Of a stretch of DNA of 7,668 bases, positions 1 to 6,591 are shown one piece after another. Positions within the stretch are counted from its first letter, which is position 1. Each line of letters starts with the position of its first letter. Under the pieces are notes generated by a model that worked only from the letters and a program-made list of their open reading frames with translations, had not been told where the DNA came from and did not search any database. The position numbers and the translations under genes are program-made. The DNA is from J061 sp003695725 [NCBI: Candidatus Schekmanbacteria bacterium] (GTDB lineage Bacteria > Schekmanbacteria > GWA2-38-11). The stretch covers positions 1-7,668 of the forward strand of contig RFHX01000155.1 of assembly GCA_003695725.1 (NCBI GenBank), in the 5' to 3' direction.

Positions 1-701
1 ACAAATTCCATATCTTCAAGTGGAAGTCCTGCATTGTAAACAATGCTCATCCCATCGCCTGTTGAAGAATAAGCGTTTGATGTTGTCTTAAATATCTTTC
101 CATATCCACCTGTAGCAAACATCACTGCCTTGGCATGAAGAACTATTATTTCACCGCTTATCATATCCATCCCTACAATACCTCGGCAGATATTGTCTCG
201 CACGATCAAATCAAGCATCAAAAATTCTGAATAAACCTTTACCTGATGTTTGATACACTGCTCATAGAGAGTATGAAGCATTACATGTCCTGTCCTGTCA
301 GCGGCATAACATGCTCTTTTAACAGCCGCTTCACCGAAATTTTTCGTATGCCCGCCAAAAGGTCTTTGTGCAATTTTGCCATCCTTGGTTCTGCTGAAAG
401 GCACTCCCATATGCTCCAATTCATAGACCGTGCGCGGTGCATCATTGCACATTATTTCAATCGCTTCCTGATCTCCCAAATAGTCACTTCCTTTGGTAGT
501 ATCAAAGGCATGCCAAAGTGGAGAGTCTTCTTCTTCATTTCCTAATGCTGCTCCCACACCTCCTTGAGCAGCAGACGAATGTGAGCGTGTTGGGAATACT
601 TTTGTTACAATCGCAACATCAGTGTTCTCAGCAAGCTCAACAGCTGCTCTTGAACCAGCAAGACCAGCTCCAACTATTATTACATCATGTTCAAAAGTCA
701 T
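1..701 (-). CDS. sdhA: Succinate dehydrogenase/fumarate reductase flavoprotein subunit, N-terminal 233 codons
   Basis: This is the FAD-carrying catalytic subunit that interconverts succinate and fumarate on the cytoplasmic face of the membrane (complex II). The reading frame is open from the ATG at 701 to the window edge, giving about 233 of the roughly 570-640 residues usual in the family. The protein begins with a dinucleotide-binding loop (VGAGLAG, about residues 10-16). Next comes RSHSSAAQGG, in which His41 is the expected site of covalent FAD attachment. Further on are a QRPFGGH segment, ADRTGHVMLHTLYEQ, and near the edge GGYGKIF and STGDGMS, all typical of SdhA. The start is supported by GAGGAGGA at 707-714, six to seven bases upstream. 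It follows sdhD by 29 bases, so the order is C-D-A and sdhB is expected outside the window. Function is secure; the direction in vivo (succinate oxidation or fumarate reduction) cannot be told from this fragment. Confidence 0.96.
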   Translation of the reverse strand, partial: MTFEHDVIIVGAGLAGSRAAVELAENTDVAIVTKVFPTRSHSSAAQGGVGAALGNEEEDSPLWHAFDTTKGSDYLGDQEAIEIMCNDAPRTVYELEHMGVPFSRTKDGKIAQRPFGGHTKNFGEAAVKRACYAADRTGHVMLHTLYEQCIKHQVKVYSEFLMLDLIVRDNICRGIVGMDMISGEIIVLHAKAVMFATGGYGKIFKTTSNAYSSTGDGMSIVYNAGLPLEDMEF

Positions 702-730
702 CGTTATCCTCCTCAATAAATCCCTATAAA

Positions 731-1111
731 TTAAGGGATATTTACCCAATCAGGTGAAATTGGCAATACAGCAACAAATCCAAGGACTACTAAAATTAAT
801 CCTACAAATGACAACAAACTGAATATTGTCGTTTTCCATGCAGGAGATTTAATGTAGTCTTGGACTACCATCCAGATGCCATTCAATCCATGGTATAGTC
901 CCAAAACGAGGAAGGATAAATCAATAACTTTGAACTTTGGATCTGCTAATCTCTTTACAACAGCATCAAAAAGGATATTTTCTTCTCCTCCGCTGTAATG
1001 CATTATCCAAAAATGAATCAATAACAAAAAGAGGAGAACCAAACCAGTTATTCTTTGAAAAAACCAGTTTATAGCTCCTGAATCGCTTGAAACTCTATTT
1101 TCTAATGCCAT
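731..1111 (-). CDS. sdhD: Succinate dehydrogenase membrane anchor subunit D (heme b)
   Basis: This 126-residue hydrophobic protein is the second membrane anchor of complex II and helps bind heme b and quinone. Three membrane helices can be read at about residues 18-39, 62-85 and 95-117. The entry to helix 1 carries FQRITG, the R-x-T-G pattern of the SdhC/SdhD superfamily. Candidate heme ligands are His33 (or His38) in helix 1 and His74 in helix 2, the latter within YHGLNG. The ATG at 1111 is preceded by AAGGA about nine bases upstream. It lies 24 bases after sdhC and 29 bases before sdhA, so co-transcription is very likely. SdhC and SdhD are paralogous and their names can be swapped; D is used because this is the second anchor gene before sdhA. 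It carries a short hydrophilic N-terminus and no cleavable signal peptide is evident. Confidence 0.88.
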   Translation of the reverse strand: MALENRVSSDSGAINWFFQRITGLVLLFLLLIHFWIMHYSGGEENILFDAVVKRLADPKFKVIDLSFLVLGLYHGLNGIWMVVQDYIKSPAWKTTIFSLLSFVGLILVVLGFVAVLPISPDWVNIP

Positions 1112-1135
1112 AATTCACCATCCTTCCTTATCTAT

Positions 1136-1489
1136 CTATCCTGCCAAAAGGGGCGAAACAAAAGGATAAGCCCCAGCAAGAAAAATTATTATCCCTATAA
1201 CTACCAATACCCAAAAAACCGATTTGTGGTAGCTTGCGCCTCCAAAAAAATCTATTAGAAAAACCCTGACACCATTTAAACTGTGGTAAATGATAATGGC
1301 AAAAAGAGCCAATTCACCAAGTTTAAAGATAGGAGCTCCAAAGAGCTTCATCAGGTTGTCGAAGCTCTCTCTCCCCTGCTGCAGATGGCTGACAGTATAA
1401 ATATGTTCAAGGATAAAGAGAGTTATTCCTAATCCTGTTACTCTGTGCAGGACCCACGCCCACATTCCAGTTCGCCATTTATACCTCAT
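1136..1489 (-). CDS. sdhC: Succinate dehydrogenase cytochrome b subunit C
   Basis: This 117-residue integral membrane protein anchors the SdhAB domain and contributes heme b and quinone contacts. It has three predicted helices at about residues 12-34, 57-80 and 90-113. The family signature is clear: HRVTG at residues 15-19 at the start of helix 1, and YHSLNGVR at 68-75 in helix 2, where His69 is the expected heme ligand. His29 in helix 1 is a second candidate ligand. The ATG at 1489 has a strong GGAGG site at 1496-1500 with six bases of spacing. The gene follows the fumarase beta stop by 30 bases and precedes sdhD by 24 bases. The length is normal for the small three-helix anchors. Together with SdhD, four helix-embedded histidines are present, which fits a diheme anchor (see findings). 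Confidence 0.9.
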   Translation of the reverse strand: MRYKWRTGMWAWVLHRVTGLGITLFILEHIYTVSHLQQGRESFDNLMKLFGAPIFKLGELALFAIIIYHSLNGVRVFLIDFFGGASYHKSVFWVLVVIGIIIFLAGAYPFVSPLLAG

Positions 1490-1495
1490 AATAAA

Positions 1496-1502
1496 CCTCC
1501 AA
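1496..1502 (-). promoter_or_regulatory. Ribosome binding site of sdhC
   Basis: The minus strand reads TTGGAGG followed by six bases and the ATG of sdhC. It is the strongest internal ribosome binding site of the fum-sdh part. It is listed because seven contiguous bases (TGGAGGT, running one base into the spacer) are complementary to an exposed C-rich segment of the RNA-like element upstream of the fumarase genes. Confidence 0.75.
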
Positions 1503-1519
1503 AAAAGTTAAAAAAAGCG

Positions 1520-2080
1520 TCAATCAATTATCTGGTATCTTTTCCTTCCTTCCTTGTATAAATCATTGCCATAAATATCATTCACTACAACAGCAGGAAA
1601 ATTTTCGACTTCTATTCTTCTAATTGCTTCAGGCCCCAAGTCCTCATAGGCAATGATTTCAGCTTTTTTGATTTGGCTTGCAATCAGAGCCGCCGCTCCT
1701 CCAATAGCCGCAAAATATACAGATTTATATTTTTTCATAGCTTCAATAACATTATCAGCCCTCGAGCCCTTGCCTATCATTCCTTTCAACCCCAATTCTA
1801 TCAAACGTGGAGCATAGGCATCCATCCTGCCACTTGTGGTCGGTCCGGCTGAACCTATAACTCTTCCGGGTTTTGCCGGAGTAGGCCCTACATAATATAT
1901 AACCTGACCCTTGACATCTATGGGAAGCTCTTCCCCTTTATCCAAGAGTTCAACCAATCTTTTGTGTGCCGCATCTCTTCCAGTCAACAGGACACCGCTT
2001 ATTAAAACTTGATCCCCTATTTTTAACTTTTCAACATCTTCATCTTTTAACGGCGTTTGAAGTTTAATCGGTCCTTCCAT
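1520..2080 (-). CDS. Class I fumarate hydratase, beta (C-terminal domain) subunit
   Basis: This is the smaller subunit of the two-part, oxygen-sensitive [4Fe-4S] fumarase that interconverts fumarate and L-malate in the cytoplasm. With the chosen start it has 186 residues, the usual size. Visible family motifs are GRDAAHKRL (34-42), GPTPAKPG (65-72), GSAGPTTSGRMD (76-87) and IGKG (102-105). The frame stays open upstream to an ATG at 2134, but that start would overlap the alpha gene by 32 bases, lacks a ribosome binding site, and adds 18 residues not expected in the family. The ATG at 2080 has GAGGG at 2089-2093 with eight bases of spacing and gives the typical N-terminus leading into KLQTPL; ATGs at 2095 and 2086 are less well placed. 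The alpha stop is 22 bases upstream. The related tartrate dehydratase beta subunit is an alternative that the TCA neighbours make unlikely. Confidence 0.93.
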   Translation of the reverse strand: MEGPIKLQTPLKDEDVEKLKIGDQVLISGVLLTGRDAAHKRLVELLDKGEELPIDVKGQVIYYVGPTPAKPGRVIGSAGPTTSGRMDAYAPRLIELGLKGMIGKGSRADNVIEAMKKYKSVYFAAIGGAAALIASQIKKAEIIAYEDLGPEAIRRIEVENFPAVVVNDIYGNDLYKEGRKRYQIID

Positions 2081-2102
2081 TTTCATTTCCCTCATCAAAT
2101 TA

Positions 2103-2942
2103 TTAAAGAACAACTTCCTTGTGTCTATGGGCATGACAATTGATATTGACTGCTACAGGAAGACTTGCTATATGACATGGATGCTTTTCAATATGTACAG
2201 CAAGAGCTGTAATTCTTCCTCCATAACCTTGAGGTCCAATACCTAATTTATTTACCTTTTCAAGCATTTCCTCTTCAAGTTTGGCAATTTCAGGATCAGG
2301 ATTATGTTTGCCAAGTTCACGGGTTAGAGACTTTTTTGCAAGAAGAGCAGCTACCTCAAAAGTCCCTCCAATTCCTACTCCAACAACTATAGGAGGACAA
2401 GGATTGGGTCCTGCTTCACTTACTCTTTCAAGAATAAACTGCTTTATGCCCTCAACTCCATCAGAGGGTTTGAGCATTTTAAGGCCGCTCATATTTTCGC
2501 TTCCCCCACCCTTTGGAGCCATAATGATTTTCAATGAATCTCCCGGGACAATAGAGGTATGAATTACAGCCGGAGTATTGTCGCCTGTATTAACTCGATT
2601 CAAAGGATCGGCAACAATTGATTTCCTTAAATATCCTTCCTTGTAGCCCTGCCTTACGCCCTCATTAACAGCATCAACAAAATTTCCTTCAATATGTACA
2701 TCCTGTCCAATCTCAGCAAAGATTACAGCAAATCCTGTATCTTGACACATAGGGACTGAGTCTCTTCTGGCAATTTCAGAATTCTCCTTTATGTGCTGTA
2801 GGACAACTTTACAAACAGGCGATTCCTCTTTTTCAATTGCTTCATCAAGAGCTTTTACAACATCTTCACCAAGGTCGTAGTTTGCATCCATACACATTTT
2901 TTTTACAGCATCAGTTATTTGTGAAGCTTTTATCGTTTTCAT
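2103..2942 (-). CDS. Class I fumarate hydratase, alpha (N-terminal domain) subunit
   Basis: This 279-residue protein is the iron-sulfur subunit of the heteromeric class I fumarase (fumarate + water to L-malate). Three cysteines placed as expected for the [4Fe-4S] cluster are seen: Cys66 in PMCQDTG, Cys182 in NPCPP and Cys269 in NCHAHRH. KGGGSEN (144-150) and GVGIGGTF (188-195) are further family motifs. The frame extends three codons upstream to a TTG at 2951, but that TTG abuts the AGGG ribosome binding site (2952-2955) and cannot use it, whereas the ATG at 2942 has nine bases of spacing and is chosen. The beta subunit follows after 22 bases. The spacer to mdh is about 200 bases and contains a terminator-like repeat and a structured element, so this gene may begin its own transcription unit. 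Being an Fe-S hydro-lyase of the oxygen-sensitive class, it fits an anaerobic or low-oxygen host. Confidence 0.95.
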   Translation of the reverse strand: MKTIKASQITDAVKKMCMDANYDLGEDVVKALDEAIEKEESPVCKVVLQHIKENSEIARRDSVPMCQDTGFAVIFAEIGQDVHIEGNFVDAVNEGVRQGYKEGYLRKSIVADPLNRVNTGDNTPAVIHTSIVPGDSLKIIMAPKGGGSENMSGLKMLKPSDGVEGIKQFILERVSEAGPNPCPPIVVGVGIGGTFEVAALLAKKSLTRELGKHNPDPEIAKLEEEMLEKVNKLGIGPQGYGGRITALAVHIEKHPCHIASLPVAVNINCHAHRHKEVVL

Positions 2943-2991
2943 TTTTATCAACCCTGTTTTTGTTTAAAAAGTGACAAATTTTAAAAAAATC

Positions 2992-3009
2992 AAAAAAAAG
3001 CCCCGCTCA
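2992..3009 (-). terminator. GC-rich stem arm plus T-run before the fumarase genes
   Basis: The 3' arm TGAGCGGG (3009-3002), two further bases and eight Ts (2999-2992) form the distal half of an intrinsic terminator whose 5' arm lies at 3067-3074. The large loop is unusual for a simple terminator and suggests attenuation or an RNA 3' end rather than the end of mdh, which has its own repeat at its stop codon. Read-through would be needed for fum-sdh expression from upstream promoters, since no clear promoter is seen between the T-run and the fumarase start. Confidence 0.45.
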
Positions 3010-3098
3010 TTTCTTCAAAAACCTTAAATAGGATTTTTTAACTAGTTTCTAAATTCTTTGTGGAGGTAAGCGGGAAAAAAATCATTTCATTCTTTCTC
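2992..3098 (-). ncRNA. Candidate structured leader or small RNA upstream of the fumarase genes
   Basis: The minus strand from about 3098 to 2992 can form a closed domain. CCCGCTTA (3074-3067) pairs with TGAGCGGG (3009-3002) over eight pairs, one of them G-U. The 57-base interior holds a second hairpin (AAAAA-x-CCT / AGG-TTTTT around 3014-3036), and the outer stem is followed by GC and eight Ts (2999-2992). The G+C of the closing stem stands out in a very AT-rich spacer. The same position and orientation fit either a transcription attenuator/riboswitch-like leader of fum-sdh or an independent RNA of about 105 nt ending at an intrinsic terminator. It does not match any riboswitch consensus I can recall. 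The pairing is seen in the sequence; that it is transcribed and functional is inference. Confidence 0.42.
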
Positions 3099-3104
3099 TC
3101 ACAA

Positions 3105-3110
3105 AGTATA
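3105..3110 (-). promoter_or_regulatory. Possible -10 element for the fumarase leader
   Basis: The minus strand reads TATACT, five of six matches to the sigma-70 -10 consensus, in the mdh-fumarase spacer. It would start transcription near 3098, just ahead of the structured element. The region about 17 bases upstream has only a poor -35 match, so the call is weak and rests on the -10 alone and on its placement between a terminator-like repeat and the structured RNA. Confidence 0.3.
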
Positions 3111-3114
3111 TATC

Positions 3115-4085
<971 letters not shown>

Positions 4086-4095
4086 TCAGGCTCCT

Positions 4096-5349
4096 TTAAA
4101 CAGTGTCCATATTTTTAATTATTTCACTCCCATACTCAGAACACTTGATCTTCTTTGCCCCTTCCATCAATCTTTCAAGGTCATAAGTTACAGTCTTGTT
4201 TTGAATTGTCTTCGCAATCGCCTTTACAATAAGGTCTCCTGCTTCATCCCAACCCATATGTTCAAACATCATAACGCCTGAAAGAATTACCGAACTGGGA
4301 TTGATTACATCTTTTCCTGCATATTTTGGAGCAGTTCCGTGTGTTGCTTCGAAAAGAGCAACTTCATCACCAATATTTGCACCCGGTGCTAAACCTAAAC
4401 CTCCAACCTGAGCCGCGCAGGCATCTGAAAGATAATCGCCGTTGAGATTTGGTGTGCAGATGATGTCATATTCATCTGGTCTGGTGAGAACCTGCTGAAA
4501 CATTGAATCAGCTATTCTATCTTTAATGAGGATTTTCCCATCAGGGAGCTTGCCGTCATATTTTTCCCAAAGCTCATCTTCTGTGATTGTAATGTCGCTA
4601 AACTCTTCTTTTGCAACCTCATAACCCCAATCTCTAAAAGCTCCTTCGGTGAACTTCATTATATTGCCTTTATGAACAAGAGTTACACTCTTCTTTCCTC
4701 TTTTTATCGCATAATTGATCCCCATCTTAACGAGGCGCTTCGTGCCTGTTATGCTTATTGGTTTAATACCAACACCGGAATCAGGCCTTACCTTTACTCC
4801 CATTTCATTTGACAAAAAATCAATGACTTTTTTGACTTCATCAGTGCCTTGCTGCCATTCAATTCCGGCATATACATCCTCTGTATTTTCACGAAATATG
4901 ACAACATCGAGTTTCTGAGGCGCCTTGACAGGGCTTGGCACACCTTCAAAATATCTAACAGGCCTTACACAAGCATAAAGGTCGAGAATTTTTCTCAAAC
5001 TGACATTTAAACTTCGTATTCCTCCTCCAACAGGTGTTGTCAAAGGACCTTTTATTGCAACTTTATATTCCTTTATCGCATTTATAGTATCATCAGGAAG
5101 CCATTCTCCAACAGAGTTATAAGCTTTTTCGCCTGCAAGAACTTCAAACCAATGAATTTTCCTTTTACCACCATAAGCTTTCTCCACAGCGGCATCAAAA
5201 ACTCTTACAGCGGCAGCCCAAATATCGCCACCAATTCCATCACCTTCAATAAATGGTATTATAGGGTCATCAGGCACACTAAGCTGACCATCTTTGATTT
5301 CAATTTTTGTCCCACTTTCCGGTTTCTTTAAATTTTTGAACTCGACCAA
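4096..5349 (-). CDS. icd: NADP-dependent isocitrate dehydrogenase, E. coli type
   Basis: This 417-residue homodimer-type enzyme converts isocitrate to 2-oxoglutarate and CO2, reducing NADP. It aligns almost throughout with E. coli Icd by eye. Substrate residues are seen in [12 protein letters not shown] (Ser113, Arg112, Arg119), Arg129, Arg153, Tyr160 and Lys227 (VHKGNIMKF). Metal ligands are in LNGDYLSDA (Asp305, Asp309). NADP preference is indicated by Lys342-Tyr343 in [11 protein letters not shown] and by Tyr389 and Arg393 in VTYDLERL, the positions that bind the 2'-phosphate in the E. coli enzyme. The start is a TTG at 5349, chosen because AAGGAGGA at 5355-5362 sits about six bases upstream and the resulting N-terminus matches the family; no ATG or GTG is suitably placed. 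It is first in the TCA block behind a promoter near 5479-5507. The use of TTG despite a strong ribosome binding site is mildly unusual for a central enzyme. Confidence 0.97.
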   Translation of the reverse strand: MVEFKNLKKPESGTKIEIKDGQLSVPDDPIIPFIEGDGIGGDIWAAAVRVFDAAVEKAYGGKRKIHWFEVLAGEKAYNSVGEWLPDDTINAIKEYKVAIKGPLTTPVGGGIRSLNVSLRKILDLYACVRPVRYFEGVPSPVKAPQKLDVVIFRENTEDVYAGIEWQQGTDEVKKVIDFLSNEMGVKVRPDSGVGIKPISITGTKRLVKMGINYAIKRGKKSVTLVHKGNIMKFTEGAFRDWGYEVAKEEFSDITITEDELWEKYDGKLPDGKILIKDRIADSMFQQVLTRPDEYDIICTPNLNGDYLSDACAAQVGGLGLAPGANIGDEVALFEATHGTAPKYAGKDVINPSSVILSGVMMFEHMGWDEAGDLIVKAIAKTIQNKTVTYDLERLMEGAKKIKCSEYGSEIIKNMDTV

Positions 5350-5354
5350 AACAA

Positions 5355-5362
5355 TCCTCCTT
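5355..5362 (-). promoter_or_regulatory. Ribosome binding site deciding the TTG start of icd
   Basis: AAGGAGGA on the minus strand is a near-perfect Shine-Dalgarno sequence with about six bases to the TTG at 5349. Another TTG lies too close to it to be used, and no ATG or GTG is in range, so the site fixes the start. Confidence 0.85.
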
Positions 5363-5472
5363 CGTTTTTCAATTTCAATAAGATTTTATCAATTTATCTT
5401 TCTTGCCATCCCCCTCTTCACAACTTCCTAATGCTAATGAAAGATTTCAGAATACTATTTTAAAAAAAATTC
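5363..5472 (-). other. Untranslated leader of icd
   Basis: Between the predicted transcription start near 5472 and the icd ribosome binding site lie about 110 AT-rich bases, giving a leader of roughly 120 bases. No strong hairpin or known riboswitch is visible. It contains a possible ten-codon open frame (GTG at 5418 to TGA ending 5389, with AGGA just upstream), which is too short to support as a gene. Confidence 0.4.
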
Positions 5473-5478
5473 GTGCGG

Positions 5479-5507
5479 AGTGTATTCAAAAAATAACCTC
5501 TTGTCAA
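5479..5507 (-). promoter_or_regulatory. Sigma-70-type promoter of the icd-led TCA operon
   Basis: On the minus strand a perfect TTGACA (5507-5502) is followed by a 17-base spacer and TACACT (5484-5479), four of six matches to the -10 consensus, including its first T, second A and final T. The upstream bases are A/T-rich, as expected for an UP element. Transcription would start near 5472, giving a leader of about 120 bases to icd. It lies in the only large spacer of the window, downstream of the mqn terminator, and points into icd. In an AT-rich spacer chance matches occur, but the exact -35 and ideal spacing make this the best promoter seen. Confidence 0.62.
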
Positions 5508-5622
5508 TATCTTTAACTCTTTAATAAAAAAGAAAAAAACTAATTTTCGCCACTACTGAATGCATAATTCGTGCCATTTACAAAGAAAGGATAAAAATTA
5601 ACTAAATAATTGAATTAAAAGG
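5508..5622. other. AT-rich spacer between the mqn terminator and the icd promoter
   Basis: Together with the terminator, promoter and leader, this makes up the 351-base gene-free stretch 5350-5700. The bases here are strongly A/T-rich, with several A- and T-runs. The only distinct element is a second copy of the nine-base word GCACGAATT (minus strand, 5574-5566), whose other copy lies at the predicted icd transcription start (5476-5468). No gene is supported. Confidence 0.6.
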
Positions 5623-5681
5623 AAAAAAAGAGATTATTAAGAATTAGTTTTTTTTCACTTTTGACAAAAAAAATTCTTAAT
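5623..5681 (-). terminator. Terminator of the mqnC-led unit
   Basis: Starting 19 bases after the stop codon of the MTAP-like gene, ATTAAGAATT (5681-5672) and AATTCTTAAT (5645-5636) form a perfect 10-bp inverted repeat. It is extended inward by six or more A-U pairs across a two-base bulge. A run of seven Ts (5629-5623) follows six bases after the stem. The stem is A-U rich and the T-run is offset, so it is not an ideal terminator, but its position at the end of the unit and before the icd promoter supports the role. A smaller hairpin, GACA/TGTC, lies at 5685-5695. Confidence 0.5.
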
Positions 5682-5700
5682 GATGACATTTTGTCGGAAA

Positions 5701-6591
5701 TTACTTGAACCAATCCTTCCAGTTGTCTGAAAGAATACCTGATTTTTTATACCTGAGCATATAATCTTTACAACTGCATTTGCGCTCTTTTGCATAGTTT
5801 TCTTTTATAAATCGAAAAATCAATGATGGAATTTTTTCTAATGTTTCTTGCACCTTAACTGCCTCATCCTTATTTTGCATTCCTTCAAAGAGAATACCTG
5901 ACTGAAATGATTTCTTTCTGCCAATACCTTCAGCAACATTGGTAAGATAACAAATTGGCTGATAACAGATTTCAAGTTCCCGTGCAAGGAAACACTCAGG
6001 TGCTAAAGTCATCCCTACCAAATCTGCTCCCAAGATTTTATACATTTTGATTTCAGCAGCTGTTTCCAATCTTGGTCCCTCTGTACAAACATAAACGCCC
6101 CCCTTTTTAACATTTATTTTCATCTTCTTTGCACAATTATAAACCATATCAGCAAGGTCCGGACAAAATACGGGATTTTGCCTAACAAATCCGATACCCT
6201 TGTTTTCAAAGAAGGTGTTTTTTCTCGTCTTCGTTTCATCAATTATGTCATCAGGAAGGACAATATCAGCCACTTTGAATTTTGAAATGTTTATTATTCC
6301 CGGCCCTGACCAAGATACAATTCTTTCAACACCAATCTCTTTTAATGCCCATATATTCGCCCGATAATTTACAAAGGGAGCTGAAACATCGTACCCTTTT
6401 TCCCCATGCCTTGAAATAAAGGCAAAATGAATTCCGTCCTTTTCGTAAATATATAAGGGAGCACTATTGCCAAAAGGAGTTTTTATGATTTTTCTCGATA
6501 TTTGCTTCCCCCAGCTTTTATCAATCGTCAAATAGGCTTTGCTTCCGCCTATTATTCCAACCTTTGAAAAACATTTCTTTTTAACTGCCAC
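5701..6591 (-). CDS. MTAP/PNP-family nucleoside phosphorylase, candidate futalosine-cleaving enzyme
   Basis: This 296-residue protein belongs to the trimeric methylthioadenosine/purine nucleoside phosphorylase family, which cleaves the base from a nucleoside using phosphate. Landmarks are GIIGGS (12-17, phosphate loop), RHG (61-63), VNYRANIWALKE (74-85), TEGPRLET (170-177), GMT (193-195) and a C-terminal CSC (272-274). Where human MTAP has Asp220 and Asp222 for adenine, this protein has Asn218 and Ala220 (LTNVAEG). That pattern is known from 6-oxopurine-specific relatives such as methylthioinosine phosphorylase and suggests hypoxanthine rather than adenine. The frame extends up to a TTG at 6654, but that would give a 74-base overlap and an odd N-terminus. 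The GTG at 6591 has GGAG seven bases upstream and gives the family N-terminus, overlapping mqnC by 11 bases. Such coupling suggests it removes hypoxanthine from futalosine ahead of MqnC. Alternatives are methylthioinosine or 5'-deoxyinosine salvage. The family is certain; the substrate is inferred. Confidence 0.82.
   Translation of the reverse strand: MAVKKKCFSKVGIIGGSKAYLTIDKSWGKQISRKIIKTPFGNSAPLYIYEKDGIHFAFISRHGEKGYDVSAPFVNYRANIWALKEIGVERIVSWSGPGIINISKFKVADIVLPDDIIDETKTRKNTFFENKGIGFVRQNPVFCPDLADMVYNCAKKMKINVKKGGVYVCTEGPRLETAAEIKMYKILGADLVGMTLAPECFLARELEICYQPICYLTNVAEGIGRKKSFQSGILFEGMQNKDEAVKVQETLEKIPSLIFRFIKENYAKERKCSCKDYMLRYKKSGILSDNWKDWFK

Noticed and set aside
246-757. Two plus-strand open frames opposite sdhA
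   Set aside because: They lie antisense to an unmistakable SdhA reading frame and its downstream spacer, have no family features and no ribosome binding sites; they are shadows of the minus-strand coding.
2081-2134. Extended N-terminus of the fumarase beta subunit from the ATG at 2134
   Set aside because: It overlaps the alpha gene and adds residues foreign to the family; the ATG at 2080 with GAGGG upstream is preferred.
2281-2562. Plus-strand open frame opposite the fumarase alpha gene
   Set aside because: It is fully antisense to conserved fumarase sequence including Cys182 and has no recognisable features.
1520-2942. Fumarase subunits as L-tartrate dehydratase
   Set aside because: The families are related and motifs overlap, but placement between mdh and sdhC argues for fumarase.
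5661-5666. Plus-strand TTGACA as a -35 element
   Set aside because: It lies inside the loop of the mqn terminator and would read into the antisense of the MTAP-like gene; no plus-strand gene follows.
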